DNA from: Bacillota bacterium
Lineage (GTDB): Bacteria > Bacillota > UBA4882 > UBA8346
Assembly (NCBI GenBank): GCA_023402395.1
Contig: JAEYGI010000016.1
Location: 1 to 64,000, forward strand
Direction of reading: 5' to 3'
Length of the DNA: 64,000 nt
The translations under genes were made by a program, and so were the position numbers. Within the stretch, counting starts at the first letter, position 1. Each line of letters starts with the position of its first letter. The notes beneath the pieces were generated by a model. That model had not been told where the DNA came from, searched no databases, and saw only the letters and a program-made list of their open reading frames with translations. Of the stretch, positions 1 through 9,226 are shown piece by piece.

Positions 1-134
1 CCTTGGTTCTGGTCCCCCGCGTGGGAGAGTAACCGATACCTTCGCGGTCCAAAGGCTTTTAGAGACCAGCGTCTAGGGTTACCCTTCCCCTTGAATTGAC
101 TCCCTGGATCATCAGCTCTGGGGAAGGGCAAGGG

Positions 135-1778
135 TTAAGTCGATTCCGCCGGGAGATAGATCTCGAAGGAACTGCCATTGCCGGGCCTGGACTTGACCTC
201 GATGATTCCGGAATGCTTTTTGATGATCGAATAGGAGATGGTCAATCCCAGCCCCTGGGCATCGGGCTTGGTGGTGAAGAAAGGATCGAAGATCCGGGGC
301 AGGTTGGTTTCGGGGATGCCGATTCCGGTATCGGCAATGGTGATCCGGACATAATCCCCCGGCCGCAGTCCAGGCGAGTTCTCGGTCTGAACGAAGTTCG
401 ACGCGGCCACGCTGAGCAGTCCGCCGCGGGGCATGGCCTGCATGGCGTTGATGATTACATTGCGCAACGCCTCGTTGAGCTGCACCCGGTCGGCCGTCAC
501 CGGCCAGAGCGCGTCGGCATACTGGAAGCGGTACTGAATGGCTTTGGCCTCCCGCAAAATGGCGGTGGCATTCTCGGTCATCAGCTTGGGGATGGAGACC
601 GGCTGTTTGATGGGAAAGCCCCCGCTCGAAAAGGTGAGGAATTGTCCGGCGAGTCCCGCGGCGCGGTCGATCGACTCTTTCAGGCCATTGAAATATTTGG
701 TGAGGCTTTTGCCCTGGCTGTGATAAACTTCCATGACCTGAACATTGGCGAGCATCCGGGCCAGCAGGTTGTTGAATTCGTGGGCGATTCCACCGGCCAG
801 AATCCCGATGGCCTCAAGCTTCCTGGCTTGAAGCAGCTGCTCTTCGGCCTGCTTCCGCTCAGTGAGGTTCCGGCCGATCCAGAGGCAATTGCCGTCCGGC
901 AACCGGCTGCCACAGATCTCGACGCAGACTTCCGGGCCGGCTTTCGGCTTTAGCCCATATTCCCCGATGAATGCGCCTTTAATTTTGAGTTGATCCTTCT
1001 GGCGCTGGATCTCTTCCGGGCCCATCTCGACGATGTCAGTCACTTTCATGGCCAACAGTTCCGCCCTGGCATAGCCGAGCAGTTCGGCTGCGGCCGGGTT
1101 GGCCTCGATCCAGCGCAGGTCGGGATCGGCCACCAGCACCAGGTCCCGGGTATTGTCGATCAGGGACCGGTACCGCTCCCGGCTTTCCAGCAATTCCGAC
1201 TCCAGCTTTTTACGCCAGATCACCGCTCCAACCTGCCGGGCGATGGCTCCGACCGCGTCATGCTGCTCCAGGCGGCATCCCTCCCTGAAGAGAACGATGG
1301 CGCTTCCCAGCAGTTGATCGCGATGAACCAGTCCGATTCCATAAATGGAACCGATCCGGAAGAACCGGGCCATGGTCTCGGTCAAACTGCGCGGGATGAT
1401 TTGACAGAAGAGCTCGAACAGGTTTTCAATGGATAAGGGACGATTGAGCTTCAGCTTGGCCATGGTCCGCTCGTTCGCGGGCCAGCTCTGGCCGATCACG
1501 GTCAGGCCCAGGAAGTGAAAGGTCTTGACCAGCTTGTCCATGACGCCTTCCGAGGCGGCGACCGCCCGGGTCACGATCCGTCCGGCCGCCTCATCGATGA
1601 AATTGATGGCAACCGCCGTCGCGCCCGTGAAATCCAGCAACCGGTCCGCGATATATTGATAATCGACCGAGGCAAAGTCAAACTCCTGAAGCCTCAGCCC
1701 GAAATCGAGCAATTCGGCCTTGACCGGCGGACCGGAATCCGCCGGTTTCAATTCACTGGACCGTTCCGCTTGATTCAT
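135..1778 (-). CDS. PAS-domain sensor histidine kinase
   Basis: A probably soluble histidine kinase; no membrane segment is evident. The N-terminal ~200 residues look like a GAF-type sensor. A PAS domain follows (starting near RYRSLIDNTRDLVL), then a HisKA dimerisation helix with the phospho-acceptor His in GGIAHEFNNLLA. The C-terminal HATPase domain shows an N-box-like NVIINAMQAM, the G1 box DTGIGIP and FDPFFTTKP. The HEFNN form is typical of NtrB/hybrid-type kinases. I chose the ATG at 1778, because the GAGGG at 1785-1789 is correctly spaced for it and would abut the ATG at 1784. No response regulator is adjacent, so it is an orphan kinase here. The signal it senses cannot be read from sequence. 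Confidence 0.9.
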   Translation of the reverse strand: MNQAERSSELKPADSGPPVKAELLDFGLRLQEFDFASVDYQYIADRLLDFTGATAVAINFIDEAAGRIVTRAVAASEGVMDKLVKTFHFLGLTVIGQSWPANERTMAKLKLNRPLSIENLFELFCQIIPRSLTETMARFFRIGSIYGIGLVHRDQLLGSAIVLFREGCRLEQHDAVGAIARQVGAVIWRKKLESELLESRERYRSLIDNTRDLVLVADPDLRWIEANPAAAELLGYARAELLAMKVTDIVEMGPEEIQRQKDQLKIKGAFIGEYGLKPKAGPEVCVEICGSRLPDGNCLWIGRNLTERKQAEEQLLQARKLEAIGILAGGIAHEFNNLLARMLANVQVMEVYHSQGKSLTKYFNGLKESIDRAAGLAGQFLTFSSGGFPIKQPVSIPKLMTENATAILREAKAIQYRFQYADALWPVTADRVQLNEALRNVIINAMQAMPRGGLLSVAASNFVQTENSPGLRPGDYVRITIADTGIGIPETNLPRIFDPFFTTKPDAQGLGLTISYSIIKKHSGIIEVKSRPGNGSSFEIYLPAEST

Positions 1779-2015
1779 CGTCATCCCTCAATCTTTCGGC
1801 GCAAAAGCGTAAAAATTACCATTATTGCGGCCAGAAAAACCTTTTTCCCGAAATCAGCGACCTATTAAGTTGTCCGGGAGAGATTGTGGTGCCGCCGTTT
1901 TTTGAGCCCCGGCACGAGTGGATTAGAAATTTTTATAAAATTTCGTCAATTTAGCGGAAACTCCTGCAAACCGGTTCAGCAAAATCCAAATATTTCTATG
2001 GTTGGATTTAAAATT

Positions 2016-2047
2016 ACAAAAACGGGTCACCGAAGTCCGGTGACCCG
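2016..2047 (-). terminator. Rho-independent terminator of the Pal-like gene
   Basis: Read on the minus strand, a 10-bp perfect stem (CGGGTCACCG with CGGTGACCCG, 5-nt loop) is followed by a run of five T. It lies about 60 nt downstream of the stop of the Pal-like gene. Confidence 0.75.
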
Positions 2048-2106
2048 CAGCATCCTCGGCTTCGCGAGCGTTCGTCGATCCAAAGCCTTTATTAAGGGTA
2101 TTTTAT

Positions 2107-3210
2107 TTAGGGGTTGATTTTCTCCAACAATTCCATTTTGGCAAGGGGGCCCTCCCCAAGCAACAGGTCGACCCGGCGATTGTACGCCCAGGCCTCCTCA
2201 TCATGGCCGGTCCGGGCCGGATGCTCCTCACCATAGGCGTGAACCGTAATCCGATCCGGAGCGATCCCCTGTTTTAGCAAGTATTGCCGGACCGCTTCGA
2301 CCCGCCGGGCCGATAAGGCCTGGTTGTAAGCTTTCGGGCCGCGTTCGTCGGCATGGCCTCCCAGTGTCACATAAAGGCCGCTTGCGTTGATCGCGCTTAC
2401 GTTTTCGGCGAGCGCCGGTTCTTGATCGGCCCGCAGCCCGGAGCGGTCAAAGTCAAAGAAGACCGGCCGCAGCGACGATGGAATAGCCGGAACCTCGTTC
2501 TCCTGGCCGGCGGGCTCGGCAGCCTCCGGAGCCGCCGGTTCCGGCGGAGGCGGATTGACGGTCACCGCGGAGGTCAAAACGCTGGTCTTGCCGTCGTCAT
2601 TGGCAACGATCAGATCGTACTGCCCGGCGGCGGCGTTTTCCAGGTTAAACCGGCAATCGAACCGGTTCACGGCGATGGTGCCGCTGATCTCGCCCCGGAT
2701 TACGGTCGAACCATTTTCCAGCCGGGCGCTGATGCCGGGGCGGAATCCCGCGCCGGAGACGGCCGCTTCGGCCACGGCGCCCGACTCATACTGGCTCGGT
2801 TCAATCCCCGAGAGGCTCGGAGCCGGGTATTCGATGACAAACCCTTTCTCGATTACCAGCGGCCGCTGGATCTTAAAAAACAAAAATTTATAGCCGTTCG
2901 TCAATTTGAGGTCCCAGGTGCCGACGGCTTTCCCCTGCAAATCGAATTTGCAAATGGCTTCCGTTTTTGATAAGACCTGGACCTCGGCGGCGGCGATCTC
3001 CGGCTCCCCCTCTTTGACCAGAGCGGCTTGGAGCGCTTTACTGAATCGCTGGCCGGTTAGTTTTAGCTCGACGATACGGTCATTGGTGCTTACGGACGGC
3101 ACCATCGTGACTTCCTTGGGCCGGTGCCAGCAGCCCCAGACCGCCGGCGGGAAACCCAGGGAGAGGATCATGAGCCAGGTGATCCCCACTGCGAACAAAC
3201 CCCGTTTCAT
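2107..3210 (-). CDS. Pal/OmpA-type peptidoglycan-associated envelope protein
   Basis: A 367-residue secreted protein. The N-terminal signal sequence ends near AVWGC, an imperfect lipobox, so a lipid anchor is possible but unsure. The middle (~40-225) looks like two beta-sandwich (IPT/TIG-like) domains, followed by a Pro/Ala-rich linker. The C-terminal ~115 residues are a clear OmpA/Pal domain: FDFDRSGL opening, the diaminopimelate-binding GHADERGPKAYNQALSARR block, and YGEEHPARTGHDEEAWAYNRR, which closely follows Escherichia Pal. Pal proteins tie the outer membrane to peptidoglycan, so this gene supports a diderm envelope. An AGGAGG site precedes the ATG. No tol genes are adjacent. Confidence 0.88.
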   Translation of the reverse strand: MKRGLFAVGITWLMILSLGFPPAVWGCWHRPKEVTMVPSVSTNDRIVELKLTGQRFSKALQAALVKEGEPEIAAAEVQVLSKTEAICKFDLQGKAVGTWDLKLTNGYKFLFFKIQRPLVIEKGFVIEYPAPSLSGIEPSQYESGAVAEAAVSGAGFRPGISARLENGSTVIRGEISGTIAVNRFDCRFNLENAAAGQYDLIVANDDGKTSVLTSAVTVNPPPPEPAAPEAAEPAGQENEVPAIPSSLRPVFFDFDRSGLRADQEPALAENVSAINASGLYVTLGGHADERGPKAYNQALSARRVEAVRQYLLKQGIAPDRITVHAYGEEHPARTGHDEEAWAYNRRVDLLLGEGPLAKMELLEKINP

Positions 3211-3423
3211 TGTTGTTCCTCCTACTTGTTAGATTTTGCGGCCGCGGCTTGTCATCCCGGCACGCAATGGTTTGGCCAAGTGGTATGATTTGACCTGTAT
3301 AAAGTTGGACGATTTTTTCCGGCATTTGGTTTCGGCCAAATTTATTCTTTGCGACATGATTGACAGCCAAGGGAGCCGATATACGTGGAAATCACGATTT
3401 TTCCTGTTTTTTGGGATCAAACC

Positions 3424-3451
3424 TTGACACCGAACACCAGTTTGTTATATT
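3424..3451 (+). promoter_or_regulatory. Sigma-A-type promoter of the topoisomerase pair
   Basis: TTGACA (3424-3429), a 16-nt spacer and TATATT (3446-3451), about 60 nt upstream of the first topoisomerase start codon. Confidence 0.65.
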
Positions 3452-3514
3452 TTTAATCTGAGAAGTAGTGTATTATAGAACCGGGAAATTTCTTAAAAAG
3501 GGGATTTTTGATCC

Positions 3515-5494
3515 ATGGCCGGACGCGTCAAAGCGGAGGAATACAACAATACCAGCATCTCTTCGTTGAAGGGGGCGGACCGGGTCCGGAAACGGCCAGC
3601 GGTCATCTTCGGCTCGGACGGGCTGGAAGGCTGCCAGCATTCGGTCTTTGAGATTTTGTCGAACTCCATTGACGAGGCCCGGGAGGGCTTCGGCGATTCG
3701 ATCGAGATTACCCGCCACGCCGACTGGTCAATCACCGTCGCCGACCGGGGCCGGGGCATTCCGCTCGACTGGAACCCCAATGAGAACCGCTTCAACTGGG
3801 AACTGGTCTTCTGCGAGCTGTACGCCGGCGGCAAATACAAAAACAACTCCGGCGAGAATTACGAGTTCAGCCTGGGACTGAACGGTCTGGGCAGCTGTGC
3901 CACGCAGTACAGCTCGGCCTATATGGACGTCACGGTTTACCGCGACGGGCACCGCTTCGAGCTTCATTTCGAGCGGGGCGAAAATATCGGGGGCCTGAAG
4001 AAAGAGAAATTCAAATCCCCGCACACCGGCTCGATCATCAAATGGCGGCCGGACCTGGCGGTTTTTACCGACATCCAGATTCCGCTCGAATATTATCAGA
4101 CCACGCTCCGCAAACAAGCGGTGGTCAACGCCGGCCTCACCTTCCGGCTCCACGACGAGTTCTCCGGCGAAACTTTCGAATATTGCTACCCCAACGGCAT
4201 CGTCGATTATATTAAGGAAATCAGCGGTGAGAAAGGCTTCACCGAGGTCCAGTTCTACGAGACCCAGACCCGGGGCCGCGACCGCGAGGACAAGCCCGAA
4301 TACAAAGTGAAGCTGCAGATCGCCTTTTGCTTCAACAATGAACTCAATCTGCTCGAATACTACCACAACTCCAGCTTCCTGGAGCACGGCGGCGCGCCGG
4401 ACCGGGCCGTCAAAACCGCGTTCGTCTACGAGATTGACAAATGCCTCCGGAACCGGAGCCTTTACACCAAGGACGAGGCCAAGATTACCTTTGCCGATAT
4501 TCAGGACAGCCTGATCCTGGTCACTAACTCGTTCTCGACCGAGACCAGCTACGAGAATCAGACCAAGAAATCAATTACCAACCGCTTTATCCAGGAAGCC
4601 ATGACTGACTTTCTCAAGCAGCAGTTGGAGATCTACTTTATTGAAAACAAGGCCGAAAGCGACAAGATCCTGGCCCAGGCCCTGGTGAACAAGCGCAGCC
4701 GCGAAACTGCGGAAAAGACCCGGATCAACATTAAGAAGAAACTCACCGGCAATGTCGATATCTCCAACCGGGTCAAGAAGTTCGTCGACTGCCGGACCAA
4801 GGACCTTGCCAAACGGGAGATCTACATCGTGGAAGGCGATTCGGCGCTCGGCTCCTGTAAGATGGGGCGGGACGCCGAGTTTCAAGCGATCATTCCGGTA
4901 CGGGGCAAGATCTTGAATTGCCTGAAGGCCGATTACGACAATATCTTCAAGAACGAGATCATTATCGACCTGCTGAAGGTGCTCGGCTGCGGCGTGGAGA
5001 TCAAGTCCAAGCACAACAAGGAACTGAACACTTTCGATCTGGCCAATCTCCGCTGGGACAAGATCATCATCTGCACCGACGCCGATGTGGACGGCTTTCA
5101 GATCCGGACCCTGATCCTGACCATGCTCTATGCCCTGGTCCCGACCTTAATCGAGGCCGGCAAGGTCTATATCGCCGAGTCGCCGCTCTATGAGATTACG
5201 GCCAAGGACAAGACCTATTTCGCCTATTCCGACCGGGAGAAACTGCAGCTTTTGGGCAAGATCACCGGCAAATACACCATCCAGCGCTCCAAGGGCCTCG
5301 GCGAAAATGAACCCGAAATGATGTGGCAGACGACCATGAACCCAGCCACCCGCCGCCTGATCAAGGTTATCCCCGCCGATATCCAGCGGACCCAGGAAGT
5401 TTTCGAGCTCCTGCTCGGCGACAATCTGCCAGGCCGGAAAAGCTTTATCGAGGAGAATGGCCACCGCTACCTGGATATGGTTGATGTGAGTTGA
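3515..5494 (+). CDS. Type IIA topoisomerase ATPase/Toprim subunit (GyrB/ParE-like paralogue)
   Basis: The 659-residue B subunit of a type IIA topoisomerase. The GHKL ATPase shows SNSIDEA, DRGRGIP and LGLNGLGSC. The transducer domain follows, then Toprim with EGDSA (as EGDSALGSCK) and the Mg-binding TDADVDG, and a C-terminal QRSKGLGE-type block. It is close in length to short Gram-positive GyrB/ParE. EGDSALGSC and DVDGFQIRT depart from the canonical EGDSAGGSA and DVDGAHIRT, suggesting the divergent second pair carried by many clostridia rather than housekeeping gyrase. The A subunit follows after 148 nt, which implies a functional A2B2 enzyme. Whether it supercoils or decatenates is not decidable here. 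Confidence 0.93.
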   Translation: MAGRVKAEEYNNTSISSLKGADRVRKRPAVIFGSDGLEGCQHSVFEILSNSIDEAREGFGDSIEITRHADWSITVADRGRGIPLDWNPNENRFNWELVFCELYAGGKYKNNSGENYEFSLGLNGLGSCATQYSSAYMDVTVYRDGHRFELHFERGENIGGLKKEKFKSPHTGSIIKWRPDLAVFTDIQIPLEYYQTTLRKQAVVNAGLTFRLHDEFSGETFEYCYPNGIVDYIKEISGEKGFTEVQFYETQTRGRDREDKPEYKVKLQIAFCFNNELNLLEYYHNSSFLEHGGAPDRAVKTAFVYEIDKCLRNRSLYTKDEAKITFADIQDSLILVTNSFSTETSYENQTKKSITNRFIQEAMTDFLKQQLEIYFIENKAESDKILAQALVNKRSRETAEKTRINIKKKLTGNVDISNRVKKFVDCRTKDLAKREIYIVEGDSALGSCKMGRDAEFQAIIPVRGKILNCLKADYDNIFKNEIIIDLLKVLGCGVEIKSKHNKELNTFDLANLRWDKIIICTDADVDGFQIRTLILTMLYALVPTLIEAGKVYIAESPLYEITAKDKTYFAYSDREKLQLLGKITGKYTIQRSKGLGENEPEMMWQTTMNPATRRLIKVIPADIQRTQEVFELLLGDNLPGRKSFIEENGHRYLDMVDVS

Positions 5495-5575
5495 GTTTTG
5501 GGTTTTGGGTTTTGTTTTGATTCCTATTTTTCTAGTTTTGGTTCTTAATTCATGGTTCATGGTTGGGAAAATTCA
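5495..5575 (+). repeat. Degenerate member of the GGAACTAG-type intergenic repeat family
   Basis: T/G-rich units (GTTTTGGGTTTT, CTAGTTTTGGTTC, CATGGTTCATGGTT) follow the stop codon directly and resemble the CTAGTTCCTGG arms of better copies at 10.1, 45.4, 50.1 and 50.9 kb. The right arm is missing, so membership is tentative. Confidence 0.35.
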
Positions 5576-5642
5576 GTCAGTCACGACTAGGTAAGATTTC
5601 TAAAAATACCATTAATACCATTCACCCTATGAGGAGGCCCGC

Positions 5643-7844
5643 ATGACCCCCAGTCCCGTCAACAACCCGGTCGAGCAGCCGATCATTGATACCCTGGAGC
5701 AGAACTATATGCCCTATGCCATGTCGGTCATTATTTCCCGGGCCATTCCGGAGATCGACGGCTTCAAGCCTTCTCACCGCAAGCTCCTCTATACTATGTA
5801 CAAAATGGGCCTGCTCACCGGAGGCCGGACCAAGTCCGCCAATATCGTCGGCCAGACCATGAAGCTCAATCCCCACGGTGACATGGCCATCTACGAGACC
5901 ATGGTCCGGATGACCCGGGGCAACGCCGCGCTGCTTCATCCATTCATCGATTCCAAGGGGAACTTCGGCAAGCAGTATTCCCGGGACATGCGCTTCGCCG
6001 CGCCCCGTTATACCGAGGCCAAGCTGGACAAAATCTGCGAGGAGATCTTCCGCGACATCGACAAGGATACCGTCGATTTCGCCGATAACTACGATGGTTC
6101 CCTGAAGGAGCCGGTGCTACTTCCGACCACTTTCCCCAATATCCTGGTTAACGCCAATCAGGGAATCGCGGTCGGCATGGCCTCCAATATCTGCAGTTTC
6201 AATCTGCGCGAGGTCTGTGAGGCCACGGTTCAGTTCATTCAAAACCCGGAAGCTGATCTCCGGCAAACCCTGCTGGCTCCGGATCTCTCCTCCGGCGGAC
6301 AACTGATCTACAACCCGAAAGAGATGGCCGAGATCTATGAGACCGGACGGGGAAGCTTCAAGCTCCGGGCCCGCTGGCGGCATGACAAGGCCAACAGTTG
6401 CGTCGAGATTTACGAGATCCCCTATACCACGACTACCGAGGCGATCATCGACAATGTGATCGACCTGGTCAAATCGGGCAAGATCAAAGATATCACCGAT
6501 GTCCGGGACGAAACCGACCTCGACGGCCTGAAGATCACCCTCGACATCCGGCGCAGCGCCGATCCGGAAGCCTTGATGAACAAACTCTTCAAGCTGACGC
6601 CGCTGCAGGACAGTTTCAGCTGCAACTTCAACATCCTGGTTAACGGCAAACCCCGGGTGATGGGGATCCGGACCATTCTCGGCGAGTGGCTCGCCTTCCG
6701 GATCGGCTGCCTGAAGCGGCAGCTCCGGTTCGACATCGCCAAAAAGCAGGAAAAGCTTCATCTATTGCTGGGTTTGAAACAGATCCTGCTCGACATCGAC
6801 AAGGCGATCCGGATCATCCGCCAGACCGAGGAAGACAGCCAAGTCGTGCCTAACCTGATGCAAGGGTTCGGCATCGATGCGATCCAGGCCGAGTTCGTGG
6901 CGGAGATCCGGCTCCGCAACCTGAACAAGGAATACATCCTGAACCGGGTCGGCGAGATTGAGAACCTCCAAAAGGAAATCGCCGATCTCCAGGCCACGCT
7001 CGGCAGCGAAGCCAAACTGCACCGGCTGATTATCAAGCAGTTGAACGACGTCGCCAAGAAATTCGGCGGCCCGCGCCGGACCGAGATCATCCACGAGGAA
7101 CACGTCGAAACGATCACCGAGGAACATCTGATCGAGGATTACAACTTAAAACTGTTCCTGACCGGCCAGGGGTACCTGAAAAAGGTCCCGCTGGTCTCGC
7201 TCCGGGCCAATCCCGAACACAAGCTGAAAGAGGACGATCTCATCGTTCAGGAGGTCGAAACCCACAACAAGGCCGACCTGCTGCTGTTCTCCAATAAACA
7301 AACGGTTTACAAGCTGAAAATCTACGAGATCGAAGATCACAAAGCCTCCAGTCTCGGCGAATACCTGGCCAATCTCCTGGCCCTCGAAGCCGACGAACGC
7401 ATTGTCTATCTGGTGGCCACCGACGATTACCAGGGCTTCCTGCTCTTTTCCTTTGAGAACGGGAAAGTGGCCAAGATCGATCTCGCCGGCTACGCCACCA
7501 AGACCAACCGCAAGAAACTGATCGGCGCTTACTCCGGCCTGTCGCGCCTGATTCACGTGCTCTTCGCCAAAGAAGATCTGGAACTGGCCGCCTTCTCAAG
7601 CATCGGCAAAGTGCTGATCTTTGACACGTCAAACATTAATCCCAAAACCACCCGCGATTCCCAGGGGGTTCAGGTCTTGAAAGGCAAGAAAGGCAGTGCC
7701 ATGACCGCGGTCAAACTGCTGAGCGAAGTGAACTTCACCGACCTCGACTATTACCGGACCAAAAATATCCCGGCCATCGGCTGTTACCTGAAAGACGAGG
7801 ACCGGGCCGAGAAACAAAGCGGCCTGGCGCTGGAGATCGAGTAA
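5643..7844 (+). CDS. Type IIA topoisomerase cleavage subunit (GyrA/ParC-like paralogue)
   Basis: The 733-residue A subunit, partner of the upstream B subunit. The DNA cleavage/religation core includes DGFKPSHRKLLY. The active-site Tyr is about residue 123 in APRYTEAKL, followed by the NFPNILVNANQGIAVGMAS region (written here TTFPNILVNANQ...). A coiled-coil arm lies around 440-510. The C-terminal ~230 residues are a beta-pinwheel-like region shorter than in GyrA. I do not see the GyrA-box QRRGGKG, which argues against a true supercoiling gyrase and for a topoisomerase IV-like or specialised enzyme. GAGGAGG lies 5 nt before the ATG. Confidence 0.92.
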   Translation: MTPSPVNNPVEQPIIDTLEQNYMPYAMSVIISRAIPEIDGFKPSHRKLLYTMYKMGLLTGGRTKSANIVGQTMKLNPHGDMAIYETMVRMTRGNAALLHPFIDSKGNFGKQYSRDMRFAAPRYTEAKLDKICEEIFRDIDKDTVDFADNYDGSLKEPVLLPTTFPNILVNANQGIAVGMASNICSFNLREVCEATVQFIQNPEADLRQTLLAPDLSSGGQLIYNPKEMAEIYETGRGSFKLRARWRHDKANSCVEIYEIPYTTTTEAIIDNVIDLVKSGKIKDITDVRDETDLDGLKITLDIRRSADPEALMNKLFKLTPLQDSFSCNFNILVNGKPRVMGIRTILGEWLAFRIGCLKRQLRFDIAKKQEKLHLLLGLKQILLDIDKAIRIIRQTEEDSQVVPNLMQGFGIDAIQAEFVAEIRLRNLNKEYILNRVGEIENLQKEIADLQATLGSEAKLHRLIIKQLNDVAKKFGGPRRTEIIHEEHVETITEEHLIEDYNLKLFLTGQGYLKKVPLVSLRANPEHKLKEDDLIVQEVETHNKADLLLFSNKQTVYKLKIYEIEDHKASSLGEYLANLLALEADERIVYLVATDDYQGFLLFSFENGKVAKIDLAGYATKTNRKKLIGAYSGLSRLIHVLFAKEDLELAAFSSIGKVLIFDTSNINPKTTRDSQGVQVLKGKKGSAMTAVKLLSEVNFTDLDYYRTKNIPAIGCYLKDEDRAEKQSGLALEIE

Positions 7845-7897
7845 TTTTATGAATTAATTGTAGACCATAAATATAAATATCTGGAACTTTTGTTGAA

Positions 7898-7932
7898 AGA
7901 AACCTGTCTAATAGGCAGGTTTTCCTCTTTTT
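7898..7932 (+). terminator. Terminator of the topoisomerase pair
   Basis: AAACCTG and CAGGTTT arms around TCTAATAGG-type loop, followed by T-rich TTCCTCTTTTT, about 55 nt after the A-subunit stop. Confidence 0.7.
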
Positions 7933-8032
7933 ACAAAAAAGTTTGATTGGTCCGTAAAGAAGTACAGGAAAAAGCATATTTTGATAGAAATGATCCCGGT
8001 ATATTCGTGAACAATTTGCTGGGGAGAGTTAG

Positions 8033-9148
8033 ATGATGGCATCGCTACTGAATAAGTTATTGGTCGGGTTCCTGATCGCCGGCATGGCGCTGGCCGGTTC
8101 CCCGGCCCGGGCCGAACGGGGCACGATCGTTGAAGCCGAAGGGGAAAGCCCGATTATCAACGGCAACCAGTTCCAGGCGAAACAGATCGCCACCAGCGAC
8201 GCGCTCCGCCGCGCGGTCGAGCAAGTGATGGGCATTTTCGTCGACAACCAGTCCGACGTGACCAACTATCAGATGATCCGAGACACCATCCGGATGACTT
8301 CCGAGGGCTTTGTCGCCCGGTACGAAGTGATCAAGGAAGATTACGACACGGGCCGCAAGCTCTGCCGGGTTACGGTCCGAGCTGAAGTAAAGCAGGATGC
8401 GGTCCGCCAAAAAGTGGACGAGTTGAAACGGACCATCGTCCGGGCCGGCAAACCCCGGCTGATGATCGCCATCGCCGAGCCGACCAATACCCTGGAGCCC
8501 ATCGTGATCCGGGGATTGATCGAAGCCGGGTTTCCGGTGGTCGATCCTTCGCAACTGGGGAACGTCGACGATGACCGCCTGATCCGACGGACGCTGGCCG
8601 GCGATTGGGGTTACGCCGTCCAACTCGCCGGCCAGCACCAGGCGGAGATCCTGATCCTCGCGACAATCCAGACCAGCATCATCGGCAATTATCAAGGACT
8701 CATCTCCTGCCGGGCCGTAGCCGATCTGCGGGTGATTAAAGCCGGCACCGGCCAAACCTTAGCTTCCCAATCCTTTCAGGAGATCGGCATTGATATCAGC
8801 GAAGCCGGCGCCACCCAAAAAGCAGTGCAGAAAATGAGCGACCGGGTCATCCCCCAGCTCAAAAACGACCTCGGCCAGCAACTGATCGACAGCAACCGCA
8901 GCCTGCAGTTGGTCATCAGCCGGATCAGCTATTCCGACTGTCAGGCTATTCAGCAGCTGCTGATCGGCTCGCCCGGCGTCCGCAACGTCTACCTCCGGGA
9001 TTTCAGCGGCGGTGTCGCCCGGCTCGACGTGGAGACGAGCTTGCTCGCGGACCAATTGGCCGGAATCATCTCGGGCTGGACTCAGCCCGCCCTTGAGGTA
9101 ACGGCGCTCACCGGCGGCCAGATTGAACTGGTCAAAAAAAGTTTATAA
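8033..9148 (+). CDS. Secreted FlgT-like/curli-superfamily envelope protein
   Basis: A 371-residue exported protein; the signal peptide ends near SPARA-E. Residues ~30-130 resemble the N-terminal domain of FlgT and related envelope proteins: short strand, AKQIATSDALRRAVEQVMG helix, then a domain ending CRVTVRAEV. The middle part (RLMIAIAEP onward) resembles the nucleotide-independent alpha/beta fold shared by FlgT-middle and CsgG-type proteins. A final ~80-residue domain begins LQLVISRISYSDCQAIQQLL. FlgT is an outer-membrane flagellar-motor protein in Vibrio, but no flagellar genes are near, so motor function is not implied. It is first of four consecutive related genes. GGGGAG precedes the ATG by 6 nt. 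Confidence 0.72.
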   Translation: MMASLLNKLLVGFLIAGMALAGSPARAERGTIVEAEGESPIINGNQFQAKQIATSDALRRAVEQVMGIFVDNQSDVTNYQMIRDTIRMTSEGFVARYEVIKEDYDTGRKLCRVTVRAEVKQDAVRQKVDELKRTIVRAGKPRLMIAIAEPTNTLEPIVIRGLIEAGFPVVDPSQLGNVDDDRLIRRTLAGDWGYAVQLAGQHQAEILILATIQTSIIGNYQGLISCRAVADLRVIKAGTGQTLASQSFQEIGIDISEAGATQKAVQKMSDRVIPQLKNDLGQQLIDSNRSLQLVISRISYSDCQAIQQLLIGSPGVRNVYLRDFSGGVARLDVETSLLADQLAGIISGWTQPALEVTALTGGQIELVKKSL

Positions 9149-9226
9149 CCGGTTAAAACCGGATTTGCCCGGGTATGCACCGGTTGATATTCATCCCATT
9201 CCAATCAAGTAGAGGAGGCTTTCTTC

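Noticed and set aside
82..128. CCCTTCCCC / GGGGAAGGG inverted repeat after the first histidine kinase gene
   Set aside because: The loop is about 29 nt and no T run follows on the minus strand, so I do not call it a terminator.
96..953. Long plus-strand open frames opposite the histidine kinase (and similar mirror frames opposite most GC-rich genes)
   Set aside because: They mirror the codon pattern of the real gene on the other strand and lack start sites or family features.
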